The notes beneath the pieces are model-generated. The model saw only the letters and a program-made list of their open reading frames with translations. It was not told where the DNA came from and did no database searches. A program made the translations under genes and the position numbers. Shown here piece after piece: positions 16,747 to 26,617 of a stretch of DNA of 53,575 nucleotides (positions are counted from its first letter, which is position 1; each line of letters starts with the position of its first letter). This DNA is from an uncultured Bacilli bacterium (GTDB lineage: Bacteria; Bacillota_I; Bacilli_A; RF39; UBA660), in the NCBI GenBank assembly GCA_934155005.1, contig CAKPGR010000006.1, positions 1 to 53,575 of the forward strand, written 5' to 3'.

Positions 16747-17271
16747 TTATTCAAATATTATTTCATATTTGTTTGTTTTTTGTATTTCTAGTTTAATAAT
16801 ATTTCTATTATTTTCATATGTTGTTATTTCTAAATTATCTAATTTATAGTTTAAAGATATAATTCCATCTTTAAATTCTGTTTTGCTATCAAATTCTTCA
16901 TCTTTAATTAAATTATATATTTTTTTTAAATCTAAATATTCCAAAATTTCTTTATATTTAAAATCTATATTATCTATTTCTTCTAAGTTATAACTATTTA
17001 TTTTATCATTGTAACTAATTTGAATAATATTTCCTGTTTTATTTCCTGTAAATGATACATCCAAAGTATTGATAGTAAAATTATAATTTTCTTTTAAAGA
17101 CATTTTTTCTAATGGCGTTAATGTTTTCTCATTTTGATTACTTCTTTTACTAACAACATTGGCATAAATAATAATGCTAGCAAAAAAGATAAAATATAAA
17201 CTTAATTTTATTAATGCTTTATAGCGTGGTACTGACCATATTTTTTTAAATATTTCTATTTTTTCTTTCAT
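16747..17271 (-). CDS. membrane-anchored hypothetical protein
   Basis: The protein has 174 residues. The cytoplasmic N-terminus (MKEKIEIFKKIWSVPRYKAL) is followed by one helix (about residues 21-40, SLYFIFFASIIIYANVV). The outer domain is beta-rich, ending IKLEIQKTNKYEIIFE. The start overlaps the fmt stop by four bases (ATGA), so it is coupled to fmt. No known family is recognised. Confidence 0.75.
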   Translation of the reverse strand: MKEKIEIFKKIWSVPRYKALIKLSLYFIFFASIIIYANVVSKRSNQNEKTLTPLEKMSLKENYNFTINTLDVSFTGNKTGNIIQISYNDKINSYNLEEIDNIDFKYKEILEYLDLKKIYNLIKDEEFDSKTEFKDGIISLNYKLDNLEITTYENNRNIIKLEIQKTNKYEIIFE

Positions 17272-18233
17272 TCACAAAGTTTACCAATTAATTCTTCTTT
17301 ATTTTGATATCCATTAATAAAATCAACTGCTTTCATTTTTTGTTTTCCTTCTGGTTGAATAACTGTAAAGATAACTTCACCATTTGATACTTTAACACCT
17401 AAGCCCTCTTTATATAGTCCTGATATTTGACCATCCATTAAATTTGAAAAATTATTATCAGTTGTTAAACATTCCCAGGCCTTTATACGTCTTCCATCTA
17501 AAATAAAATATGCTCCTGGCCAAGAATTTAATCCTCTTACTTGATTATATACTTGTTTTTTTAATTTACTAAAATCTATTTTTTCATCTTCTTTTGAAAT
17601 ATTAAATGCATATGTTGATTTTGTTTCATCTTGTTTAATTCTAGGAGCTGTTCCATCTACTATTTTAGGTATTGTTTCGACAATTAATTCACTCCCTAAA
17701 ATACTTAATTTATTATGCAATGTTGCAGCTGTATCATTTGTTTCAATATCTATCTCAGCTTGGGTAATAATATCACCAGTATCTAACTCTGGACTCATGT
17801 GCATGATAGTTATTCCTGTTTTTTTATATCCTTCAATAATAGCTCTATGAATAGGCGCTCCACCTCTTAATTTTGGAAGCAATGATGCATGCACATTAAT
17901 GCAACCATATTCTGGGTAAACAAGTAATTCTCTTGGTACTATTTGACCATAAGCACAAGTTACTATCATCGTTGGTTTTAAATCTGTAATCATTTGCCAA
18001 GATTCTTTTAAACTTTCTGGTTGTAATACTAAGATGGTATTTTCTTCTGCCACTTTTTTTATAGGCGTTGGTCTTAATTCTCCATTTCTTCCAACAGGTC
18101 TATCTGGTTGTGTTACAACAGCTCTAACCTTAAAATTTTTAATTAAAGCTTCTAATACAGGAACAGCAAAATCAGGTGTCCCCATAAAAACTATACTAAG
18201 ATCTTTTTTTATATTTATATCATTTATATTCAT
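17268..18233 (-). CDS. fmt: methionyl-tRNA formyltransferase
   Basis: The protein has 321 residues. IVFMGTPDFAVPVLEAL leads the formyl-donor domain. INVHASLLPKLRGGAPIHRA contains the catalytic Asn/His pair and the SLLP signature, and ITIMHMSPELDTGDI carries the catalytic Asp region. The C-terminal OB-like domain contains QVRGLNSWPGAYF. The enzyme formylates initiator Met-tRNA with 10-formyl-THF. The N-terminus has an extra ten residues before the usual start, but the ATG at 18233 has GGGTGAT upstream and is supported by its promoter. def and priA are not adjacent. Confidence 0.95.
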   Translation of the reverse strand: MNINDINIKKDLSIVFMGTPDFAVPVLEALIKNFKVRAVVTQPDRPVGRNGELRPTPIKKVAEENTILVLQPESLKESWQMITDLKPTMIVTCAYGQIVPRELLVYPEYGCINVHASLLPKLRGGAPIHRAIIEGYKKTGITIMHMSPELDTGDIITQAEIDIETNDTAATLHNKLSILGSELIVETIPKIVDGTAPRIKQDETKSTYAFNISKEDEKIDFSKLKKQVYNQVRGLNSWPGAYFILDGRRIKAWECLTTDNNFSNLMDGQISGLYKEGLGVKVSNGEVIFTVIQPEGKQKMKAVDFINGYQNKEELIGKLCE

Positions 18234-18250
18234 TTTATCACCCTGTTTTT

Positions 18251-18280
18251 ATTGTACCACAATTTTTTAAATAAAAGCAA
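18251..18280 (-). promoter_or_regulatory. promoter of fmt
   Basis: Minus strand TTGCTT (18275-18280), 18-base spacer, TACAAT (18251-18256). Confidence 0.6.
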
Positions 18281-18307
18281 AAATATATGAATTAATCATA
18301 TATTTTT
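18280..18307 (-). terminator. terminator of collar-like gene 1
   Basis: An AT-only stem (ATATATGA / TCATATAT) followed on the minus strand by TTTTT. It abuts the fmt promoter. Confidence 0.55.
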
Positions 18308-18326
18308 CACATAATATATTTATCAA

Positions 18327-18971
18327 TTATTTTACTCTTTTATACATATAAACTGTTATATATGGTTGAATATTATTGTGAGATTTAGATCCTCCATTTA
18401 CAGTCGTTGAACTTAATAATCCTGTTGTTCCTACTATATTAGACCAATTATAATAAAGTGCTTGATTAGAACCTGTTGACGTATTATTAGCAACTGTTAA
18501 TACATTATGATTATGTGAAGGCATTTCATTAATTGTTAATGTATGTTTATATTCTCCACCAGTCTCGCCTGCTTTAAAGGTTTGACTTAAACTATTAGAA
18601 TCTGTTCCTGTACCTGCACCTATTATTGTTCTACCACTTCCGTAAGTCTCCCATGTCCCACCAAATTTTTTAGCTACATCACTAGCTGTTGTTATACTTG
18701 TTGATATATAAATACTTCCAATAGGATATATTTTATCAAGAGTTAAAGTATTATTTTTTAAAGAATTTATTTCTGTTTTTAATTCATCATACTTATCAGC
18801 TATACTATATAATTCGTCTAATGAATTTTGAAGTGTTGCATCACTTCCTAAGTTAGATCCTGTTGGTGTATTTATTGATACATCGCTTGCATACATTTTT
18901 GTTCCTGCATATACACTTACACTTCCTAATATTAATCCTATTATTATTCCTAAAATTATCTTTTTATTCAT
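18327..18971 (-). CDS. secreted phage tail-collar-like protein, copy 1
   Basis: The protein has 214 residues. The N-terminal helix MNKKIILGIIIGLILGSVSV ends at a VYA|G site, so it is a signal peptide or anchor. A linker TPTGSNLGSDATLQNSLDEL and a short coiled coil follow. The collar domain contains YPIGSIYISTSITTASDVAK, FGGTWETYGSGRTIIGAG, EMPSHNHN and the C-terminal SHNNIQPYITVYMYKRVK. This pattern (PVGSIY..FGGTW..GR..H.H..QPY..VY.WKR) is that of short tail fibre / tail collar proteins; HxH motifs bind metal in trimeric phage fibres. There are three further copies in the window at 26618, 45349 and 52763. No phage genes are near. Likely a surface fibre or adhesin (inference). Confidence 0.8.
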   Translation of the reverse strand: MNKKIILGIIIGLILGSVSVYAGTKMYASDVSINTPTGSNLGSDATLQNSLDELYSIADKYDELKTEINSLKNNTLTLDKIYPIGSIYISTSITTASDVAKKFGGTWETYGSGRTIIGAGTGTDSNSLSQTFKAGETGGEYKHTLTINEMPSHNHNVLTVANNTSTGSNQALYYNWSNIVGTTGLLSSTTVNGGSKSHNNIQPYITVYMYKRVK

Positions 18972-18991
18972 TTTATCATTCCTTCCTATAT

Positions 18992-19060
18992 AAAAAAAGA
19001 GGGGTTTTTAACCCCCCCCCCGACTTTGAAATTTTTTATCTCTCAGTCAATATTATTATT
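18992..19060 (-). promoter_or_regulatory. conserved G-run attenuator leader, copy 1
   Basis: Minus strand, 5' to 3': AAATAATAATATT, hairpin A (GACT .. GAGAT .. ATTTC .. AGTC, with a GA/AA internal loop), then ten G (19012-19021), TTAAAAA, CCCCTC and seven T, then the ribosome site of collar-like gene 1. The last six G can pair with CCCCTC to form a terminator hairpin. It begins at the stop codon of the GGDEF gene. The same block recurs at 27278, 39670 and 46128. Confidence 0.85.
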
Positions 19061-21084
19061 TAATTATTTTCTTCTTTATTCGCTTTCATATCTAGTGTTG
19101 CCTCATTTATAGCATCATCAATAGTTTTTAATCCATCATTAATCATACTATATCCAATAGCTGCTCCAAAGCCATGCTCTAATTCTTTGAATTCTTTACT
19201 TAATTTTCTTATATATGAAACTATTTGTTTTTCATCATATTCTACTAAATAAATTAAGAATTCATTACCATTTGTACGCATAATTTCTGTATTTTCTAGT
19301 TGATTTTTAATTAGTATATTAGCTGCTTCTTTTATTACATTATCACCCTCACTATGGCCATAATTATCATTAATATAAGCTACATTGTTTAAATCGACTA
19401 TCACAATTGCTTGTGGATATATTTCTGACTCGTCCCATTTTTCAACCATTTGATTTAGGTAATTTCTATTTTTTAAAGATGTAAGTAAATCAATATATTT
19501 AATCTTATTATCTTTATCTATTAAATCATTATCGCTTTTTTTATTTTTTATATTTTTAATAATTAAAGTTATAACTACTAATACAACTACTGCGAATAAA
19601 GTAAAGATAAGTGGTCTTAAAAATACTAATTTTTCTGCTTCTTCAAATGTTTTATAATTTACTTTATTTAAAATTGATTTTGTATCGCTAAATGATAGGT
19701 AAAAATTAAAGAAGTTATTAAATAATTTATTATCTTTAATATCTCTTAAAACATAGTTGTATTGATTATCTAACTTAAATACATAATTAATTTGGTAATT
19801 TTTAAGTTCTTTACTATATGTATTATAACTATCATAATCAATAACTAAAATACTATCTTTATTCATTTTTGAAAATAATGTTTCAATATTATTATAATCC
19901 TTTGTTTTTATTCCATTATCTTTTAAAATCTTATTTATTTTTGTATCACTTACTGTATATACTTCATAATTTTTAAGAGAGGCAACAGAGTTAATTGTAA
20001 TATCATTATCTATATTAGATAACACAACAACATTTTCATCATAAATTGAGACTGAATTTATAACATCCATATCATATTTTTTATTATCAGATTGATTAAA
20101 GAATAAATCTAATTTATTAGAGTTAAAATCTTTTAATAGACTTGAATATGAATTATATACTTTATATCCAACTTCAATTCCCGTTAAATTTGAGAATTTT
20201 TTAATAATTTCACTATTATAACCAACTAGTTTATTGTCAATTAATTTATCATATGGAGCATTTGTTACAAATCCATATTGATATCTTTTACTTTTAAAAT
20301 TAACCTTAGTATCATCATCTATATTCGTAAATGTATAATAATCTTGAGTAAAATATGTACCGAAAGATGTATCATAATTATTATCTTTCCATTTATCATA
20401 ATATTTAGTCAAAATATTATTTAATTTTTTTGTGTTTCCTAATTTTAAAACTAAATTATTAGTCATTTCAGTTATATTATAGGATATATATAGATTATGT
20501 GACAAAATTGTTTCTAAATACATTGTTTTAGGAATAACTATACCACCTATTTTACTATCATTACCTGTTAAAGCTTCAATCATTTCATCTACAGTATCAT
20601 AAGTTGAATATGATATTTTACCGCTATTTAAATATGTATTAACTTTATCTAAGTCTGAGTTTAAAACACCAACATTCATTTCATCAATATCTTCTACATT
20701 ATTATATTTAATATTTTCTTTTGTTATTAAAGCATAATTATCAGAATAAATTAAAATATTATTTTTATCTACAGTATCACTCATGGTAAATGAATATTCT
20801 GTATTTTCTTCTTTTTTATATGAAATACGATTAAACTCTAATCCCGTATCTTTTTCTACATCGTCTAAAAAGTCATTTATTAAACCTTGACCATCATAAT
20901 TAAAAATAGGAACATTATCTAATATAGAAATATCTATCATATTATTTTTATTATTTTTAATCCATTCTTTTTCTAAAACAGTTAAAGTGTTAGAGTCTTG
21001 TTTTGTTAAAAAATAGTATGTACCACCCATTATAGAAGCTAATATTAAAATAACTACTACTATTATAATATGTTTCTTTTTCAT
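19060..21084 (-). CDS. membrane sensor with periplasmic-binding-like domains and degenerate GGDEF domain
   Basis: The protein has 674 residues. An N-terminal anchor helix (5-27) is followed by two extracellular regions resembling family 3 solute-binding domains, as in BvgS-type sensors (GYNSEIIKKFSNLTGIEVGY; ILSHNLYISYNI). A second helix (about 500-520, RPLIFTLFAVVVLVVITLI) leads to a GGDEF-type domain: LTSLKNRNYLNQMVEK, IVIVDLNNVAYINDNYGHSE, then RTNGNEFLIYL where active cyclases have R.GG(D/E)EF. NGNEF replaces two signature positions and the usual FK before IND is AY, so diguanylate cyclase activity is doubtful. It may bind GTP or act as a signalling platform. It is the second gene of an operon with 21092-21526. 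Leader copy 1 follows immediately. Confidence 0.8.
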   Translation of the reverse strand: MKKKHIIIVVVILILASIMGGTYYFLTKQDSNTLTVLEKEWIKNNKNNMIDISILDNVPIFNYDGQGLINDFLDDVEKDTGLEFNRISYKKEENTEYSFTMSDTVDKNNILIYSDNYALITKENIKYNNVEDIDEMNVGVLNSDLDKVNTYLNSGKISYSTYDTVDEMIEALTGNDSKIGGIVIPKTMYLETILSHNLYISYNITEMTNNLVLKLGNTKKLNNILTKYYDKWKDNNYDTSFGTYFTQDYYTFTNIDDDTKVNFKSKRYQYGFVTNAPYDKLIDNKLVGYNSEIIKKFSNLTGIEVGYKVYNSYSSLLKDFNSNKLDLFFNQSDNKKYDMDVINSVSIYDENVVVLSNIDNDITINSVASLKNYEVYTVSDTKINKILKDNGIKTKDYNNIETLFSKMNKDSILVIDYDSYNTYSKELKNYQINYVFKLDNQYNYVLRDIKDNKLFNNFFNFYLSFSDTKSILNKVNYKTFEEAEKLVFLRPLIFTLFAVVVLVVITLIIKNIKNKKSDNDLIDKDNKIKYIDLLTSLKNRNYLNQMVEKWDESEIYPQAIVIVDLNNVAYINDNYGHSEGDNVIKEAANILIKNQLENTEIMRTNGNEFLIYLVEYDEKQIVSYIRKLSKEFKELEHGFGAAIGYSMINDGLKTIDDAINEATLDMKANKEENN

Positions 21085-21091
21085 GTTTCAC

Positions 21092-21526
21092 CTACCAAAC
21101 TATACTTTCACTAGTTTTATGTTTATATCCAGTGATAGGATATCCTTCTTTATCCTTAGAAGTAATAATTACTTGTATATCATAATATGCTTTTTCTTTA
21201 TCACTTAAACATTCTAATATAACATTAGATATTTCTTTTGCCTTATCTACTTCTATATCACCAACAACAATATCAATATAAATAAGTCTTCCTTGTAAAC
21301 GATATTTAGCGCTTTCAACACCATCTTTTTCCTTCAAACTATTTTCTATTTTAGATATAGTATTTTGGTTTATTTTAACTTTTTCTATACCATCTAATCT
21401 ATCTCCATAAGAATCTTTACTATTATCTACTAAAAATAAACGACAAAAGAAAAATAAAAAGATAAATAAAACTAATAGAAGTCCACCTACTATAAACATT
21501 TTTTTATGTTCTTTTATGTATTCCAT
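21092..21526 (-). CDS. membrane-anchored hypothetical protein
   Basis: The protein has 144 residues. One helix (about residues 9-29, MFIVGGLLLVLFIFLFFFCR) is followed by an outer alpha/beta domain VESAKYRLQGRLIYIDIVVG .. AYYDIQVIITSKDKEG. The fold pattern resembles small Asp23/Gls24-like or secretin-type alpha/beta domains, but I cannot place it in a family. The ATG at 21526 follows GGAGTTG. An ATG 15 bases earlier would overlap that ribosome site. It lies 7 bases before the GGDEF-type gene and shares its transcript. Confidence 0.7.
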   Translation of the reverse strand: MEYIKEHKKMFIVGGLLLVLFIFLFFFCRLFLVDNSKDSYGDRLDGIEKVKINQNTISKIENSLKEKDGVESAKYRLQGRLIYIDIVVGDIEVDKAKEISNVILECLSDKEKAYYDIQVIITSKDKEGYPITGYKHKTSESIVW

Positions 21527-21552
21527 TTTTTTCAACTCCATTCTTATAGTAA

Positions 21553-21581
21553 ATTATACTATAATTATATTCATTTTTCAA
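21553..21581 (-). promoter_or_regulatory. promoter of the GGDEF-type sensor operon
   Basis: Minus strand TTGAAA (21576-21581), 17-base spacer, TATAAT (21553-21558). Confidence 0.7.
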
Positions 21582-21625
21582 ATATAGATATTTTTTTTAA
21601 CGTTTATTTGACACTAAAATAGTTA

Positions 21626-21654
21626 TTGACTTATAAGGAAAAACATAATATAAT
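21626..21654 (+). promoter_or_regulatory. promoter of rpsD
   Basis: TTGACT (21626-21631), 17-base spacer, TATAAT (21649-21654). Confidence 0.85.
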
Positions 21655-21660
21655 TATATA

Positions 21661-21800
21661 TGCGTATTCATCTAAGCAGCAATATTTGAAAATTATAATG
21701 TGTTTATTACCAAATGGGTTATTGTGTAACTTTGGCTGCAAAGCGAAGATATTGAAATAAACACCCTATAATTTGACAAATAGCCTTGATGTTTAAGCTA
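21661..21800 (+). ncRNA. structured rpsD mRNA leader (S4 autoregulatory element candidate)
   Basis: Some 150 bases separate the transcription start from the S4 start codon. Long-range complementarities are visible: GTGTTTATT with AATAAACAC (9 pairs), GCAGC with GCTGC, and CAATATTT with AGATATTG, the last two crossing the first arm. Bacillota rpsD leaders are bound by S4 in a pseudoknot, and this layout is consistent with that; the element class is inferred from context. Confidence 0.6.
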
Positions 21801-21818
21801 GAAAGATTGAGGGAATGT

Positions 21819-22418
21819 ATGTCAAGATACACAGGTTCTACTTATAGAAAATCTCGTCGTTTAGGGTTTTCTATATTAGAAAACGGAAAAGAATTATCTA
21901 GAAGACCATATGCTCCAGGTCAACATGGAAATGGTCGTAGAAAAATATCAGATTATGGTATTCAATTACAAGAAAAACAAAAAGTTAGATTCATGTATGG
22001 AATCAATGAAAAACAATTTAGAAAGATTTTTGATGAAGCTGGTAAAATGAAAGGTGTTCATGGTGAAAATTTCTTAAAATTACTTGAAAGTCGCCTAGAT
22101 AACTTAACTTATCGTTTAGGATTTGCTACTACTAGAAAAGGTGCTAGACAATTAGTAAACCATGGTCATATTACTGTAAACGGTAGAAAAGTTGATATTC
22201 CATCTTATAGATGTAAACCAGGTGATGTTATTGCTATTAAAGAACAATCAAAAAATCATCCAGTTGTTAAAGCTTCATTAGAAGCAATCAATAATCGTGT
22301 TGAATTTGTTACATATGATGAAAACAAAATGGCTGGAACTTATGTAAGATATCCAGAAAGAAGCGAATTAAACGCTGATGTTAATGAATCACTAATTGTT
22401 GAATTCTACAATAGATAA
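21819..22418 (+). CDS. rpsD: 30S ribosomal protein S4
   Basis: The protein has 199 residues. MSRYTGSTYRKSRRLGFSIL, PYAPGQHGNGRRKISDYG and QLQEKQKVRFMYGI are classic S4. The S4 RNA-binding domain is LESRLDNLTYRLGFATTRKG followed by RQLVNHGHITVNG. It nucleates assembly of the 30S body. Earlier TTG/ATG codons in frame at 21786-21791 lie within the structured leader. The ATG at 21819 has GAGGGAATGT upstream and gives the normal N-terminus. It is one of few plus-strand genes here and stands alone between its own promoter and terminator. Confidence 0.97.
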   Translation: MSRYTGSTYRKSRRLGFSILENGKELSRRPYAPGQHGNGRRKISDYGIQLQEKQKVRFMYGINEKQFRKIFDEAGKMKGVHGENFLKLLESRLDNLTYRLGFATTRKGARQLVNHGHITVNGRKVDIPSYRCKPGDVIAIKEQSKNHPVVKASLEAINNRVEFVTYDENKMAGTYVRYPERSELNADVNESLIVEFYNR

Positions 22419-22421
22419 TCT

Positions 22422-22452
22422 AAAAAAGACATGTTATATATGTCTTTTTTTT
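22422..22452 (+). terminator. intrinsic terminator of rpsD
   Basis: Stem AAAAAAGACAT / ATGTCTTTTTT with loop GTTATAT and a further T run. Confidence 0.85.
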
Positions 22453-22463
22453 ATATATAAATA

Positions 22464-22492
22464 TAGAAAAAACTGACAATATGTCAGTTTTG
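22464..22492 (-). terminator. intrinsic terminator of prepilin-like gene 1
   Basis: Stem AAAACTGACA / TGTCAGTTTT followed on the minus strand by TTC; convergent with the rpsD terminator. Confidence 0.7.
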
Positions 22493-22529
22493 AAATCTAA
22501 TTTGTTTTACTTCTTTGTTATCGTTTTAA

Positions 22530-22970
22530 TTAAGCGCAAGAATCTCCTTTTACAGCTGCTGCTTTTGATCCATCATAAGTTACTTTATAAGTGTTACCAC
22601 TAGATGTAACAACTAAACAAGTTCCTGTTACTACTGAACCTTTATCAGTATCTAAAACAATAGAACCACTTTTAATACTATCTCCTGATTTAACATTTAA
22701 TTTACCAGTAAGTTCTTCAGTTACTGTAATTGGAGTTGTGATTGTATCACCTGTAACAATTACTTTATCGTCAGCATTTGTTTCAATTAAATCTAATGCA
22801 ATTTGTTTTTCAACAGCATCAAGATATCCTAAAGCTGATGATTCAGCTGCTCCTTTTCTTGCTTTTTCAATTACACCTAAGATTGTTGGTGTTGCAATTA
22901 ATGCGATAATTGCTAATATTACGATAACGGCTAATAATTCAATTAGTGTAAAACCTTTATTATTTTTCAT
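22530..22970 (-). CDS. type IV prepilin-like protein 1
   Basis: The protein has 146 residues. The class III signal KNNKG|FTLIELLAVIVILAII is perfect (Gly -1, Phe +1, Glu +5) and continues TPTILGVIEKARKGAAESSA. A prepilin peptidase would cleave it and the N-terminal helix would pack into a pilus or pseudopilus. The C-terminal domain is short and beta-rich, with two Cys (GTCLVV, GDSCA) able to form a disulfide. The ATG at 22970 has GAGGAGG upstream; a longer frame has no ribosome site. It lacks the G-run leader found before prepilin-like gene 2 and has an ordinary promoter instead. No pilus assembly genes are in the window. Confidence 0.88.
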   Translation of the reverse strand: MKNNKGFTLIELLAVIVILAIIALIATPTILGVIEKARKGAAESSALGYLDAVEKQIALDLIETNADDKVIVTGDTITTPITVTEELTGKLNVKSGDSIKSGSIVLDTDKGSVVTGTCLVVTSSGNTYKVTYDGSKAAAVKGDSCA

Positions 22971-23002
22971 TTTCTTTCCTCCTCTATTTTTATTACACTC
23001 TA

Positions 23003-23031
23003 AATATATCATTTTAGACAAATTTAGTCAA
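23003..23031 (-). promoter_or_regulatory. promoter of prepilin-like gene 1
   Basis: Minus strand TTGACT (23026-23031), 17-base spacer, TATATT (23003-23008). The TTGACT recurs in the G-run leaders, but there no -10 follows at the right distance. Confidence 0.7.
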
Positions 23032-23092
23032 TATATTTTTTCTTTGTTTACACTCTATTTTTATATTGGACATTTTAAATATATTTATACAA

Positions 23093-25603
<2,511 letters not shown>

Positions 25604-25604
25604 A

Positions 25605-26336
25605 TTAACACCTTTCTTTCATGTAATCTATTATAAATTTTTCCATATCCTCTATTTCTTCTTGATTATTAGAATAATTGATTAATAAATTAAATTTATT
25701 TTCAATTACTTTTTCTTTTAATATAAGATTAAATGTATATTTAAAATTAAAATCATATACAAATGAAATCATTCTAATTATATGATCTCTTTCGTTTTTT
25801 ACATATAAATTATTTGTTTGTTTTTTTAAATAAAAATCTTTTATTAGTAAATCGTCTATTTTATCATAAACTTCATCTAATTTATTACCCTGTTCTTTTA
25901 TAATATCTATTTTATCAGCATCTCTTATTATTTTTGAAAATATTAATTCTTTATCATTTAATCCATCTTCTATTTGATATTTATTATGATTTTTTAAAGC
26001 TTTATAAATAATATCGTGATATTTTTTATCTATATTAAATTTTTCTATAAAATTATTTTCTTTTAATATATTAACACTTTCATCACCATGGTCAAATGAT
26101 AGATTATCATTATAAGTTTTATATATAGTCCATTGTTTAAATCTTGAAATATCGTGTAAAAGTCCAATAACTTCTGCAAGTTCTATATCTTTTTCATTTA
26201 AATTTAAAGAATTTGCTATTTCCTTAGAATATTCCATAACCCTAAATGAATGATGAAACTTGTTCATAATATTTTGATCTTTTAAATCAAATGTTTTAAC
26301 GTATTTTATAAATTCTTTTCTAACATTTTCTAGCAT
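25605..26336 (-). CDS. HD-domain phosphohydrolase-like protein
   Basis: The protein has 243 residues. HD-superfamily metal ligands are all visible: HHSFRVMEYSKEIA, VIGLLHDISRFKQW, DHGDESV, ALKNHNKYQI and IIRDADKIDI. This H..HD..H..H..D pattern is that of small HD hydrolases acting on nucleotides or other phosphate esters; the substrate is unknown. It is the first gene after the valine T-box and directly precedes valS, so it is expected to respond to tRNA-Val charging. That placement is unusual and may suggest a link to amino-acid starvation or nucleotide metabolism. There is no synthetase domain, so it is not a Rel protein. Confidence 0.8.
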   Translation of the reverse strand: MLENVRKEFIKYVKTFDLKDQNIMNKFHHSFRVMEYSKEIANSLNLNEKDIELAEVIGLLHDISRFKQWTIYKTYNDNLSFDHGDESVNILKENNFIEKFNIDKKYHDIIYKALKNHNKYQIEDGLNDKELIFSKIIRDADKIDIIKEQGNKLDEVYDKIDDLLIKDFYLKKQTNNLYVKNERDHIIRMISFVYDFNFKYTFNLILKEKVIENKFNLLINYSNNQEEIEDMEKFIIDYMKERC

Positions 26337-26349
26337 ATATTACCTCCAA

Positions 26350-26567
26350 AATAAAAACTACATCCATATAAGGACGTAGTTTACGTGGTACCACCTTAAT
26401 TCGTGAATAAATCACCTTAAAAGTCTTAATGCGACTAACAATATATCTTACTATTATTTCAGATATACAACTCCCAAGCTACATTCAAATTATAACATTA
26501 TTAGTTTACACCAACCACTAACTCTCTTTAAATGTTTAATAATTTTACTCCTCTTGTTCAACGTATT
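26350..26567 (-). ncRNA. T-box riboswitch, valine-type, controlling the HD gene and valS
   Basis: On the minus strand the leader has GAACAAGAGGAGTA near its start, a long stem I region, and the T-box AAGGTGGTACCACG (core at 26384-26395). A terminator hairpin AAACTACGTCC / GGATGTAGTTT with a T-rich tail (26350-26382) follows just before the first gene. A GTA (26480-26482) in the context TTGAATGTAGC sits where the specifier codon is expected; it reads valine, in agreement with valS downstream. Confidence 0.88.
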
Positions 26568-26574
26568 TAAATAA

Positions 26575-26604
26575 ATTATAAACTTTTTTTAAACACTAAG
26601 TCAA
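26575..26604 (-). promoter_or_regulatory. promoter of the T-box / HD / valS operon
   Basis: Minus strand TTGACT (26599-26604), 18-base spacer, TATAAT (26575-26580). Confidence 0.75.
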
Positions 26605-26617
26605 GTTATCTTGGAAA

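Noticed and set aside
19012..19021. G runs as assembly or sequencing error
   Set aside because: Four loci show the same arrangement with pairing pyrimidine arms that vary in step, which error does not explain; exact lengths may still be off by one.
18992..19060. c-di-GMP or other known riboswitch in the G-run leader
   Set aside because: The conserved hairpin before the G run is under 30 bases and lacks the junctions of GEMM and other known aptamers.
18327..19060. Prophage or diversity-generating retroelement around the collar-like genes
   Set aside because: No terminase, capsid, integrase, reverse transcriptase or template/variable repeat pair is seen; neighbours are housekeeping genes.
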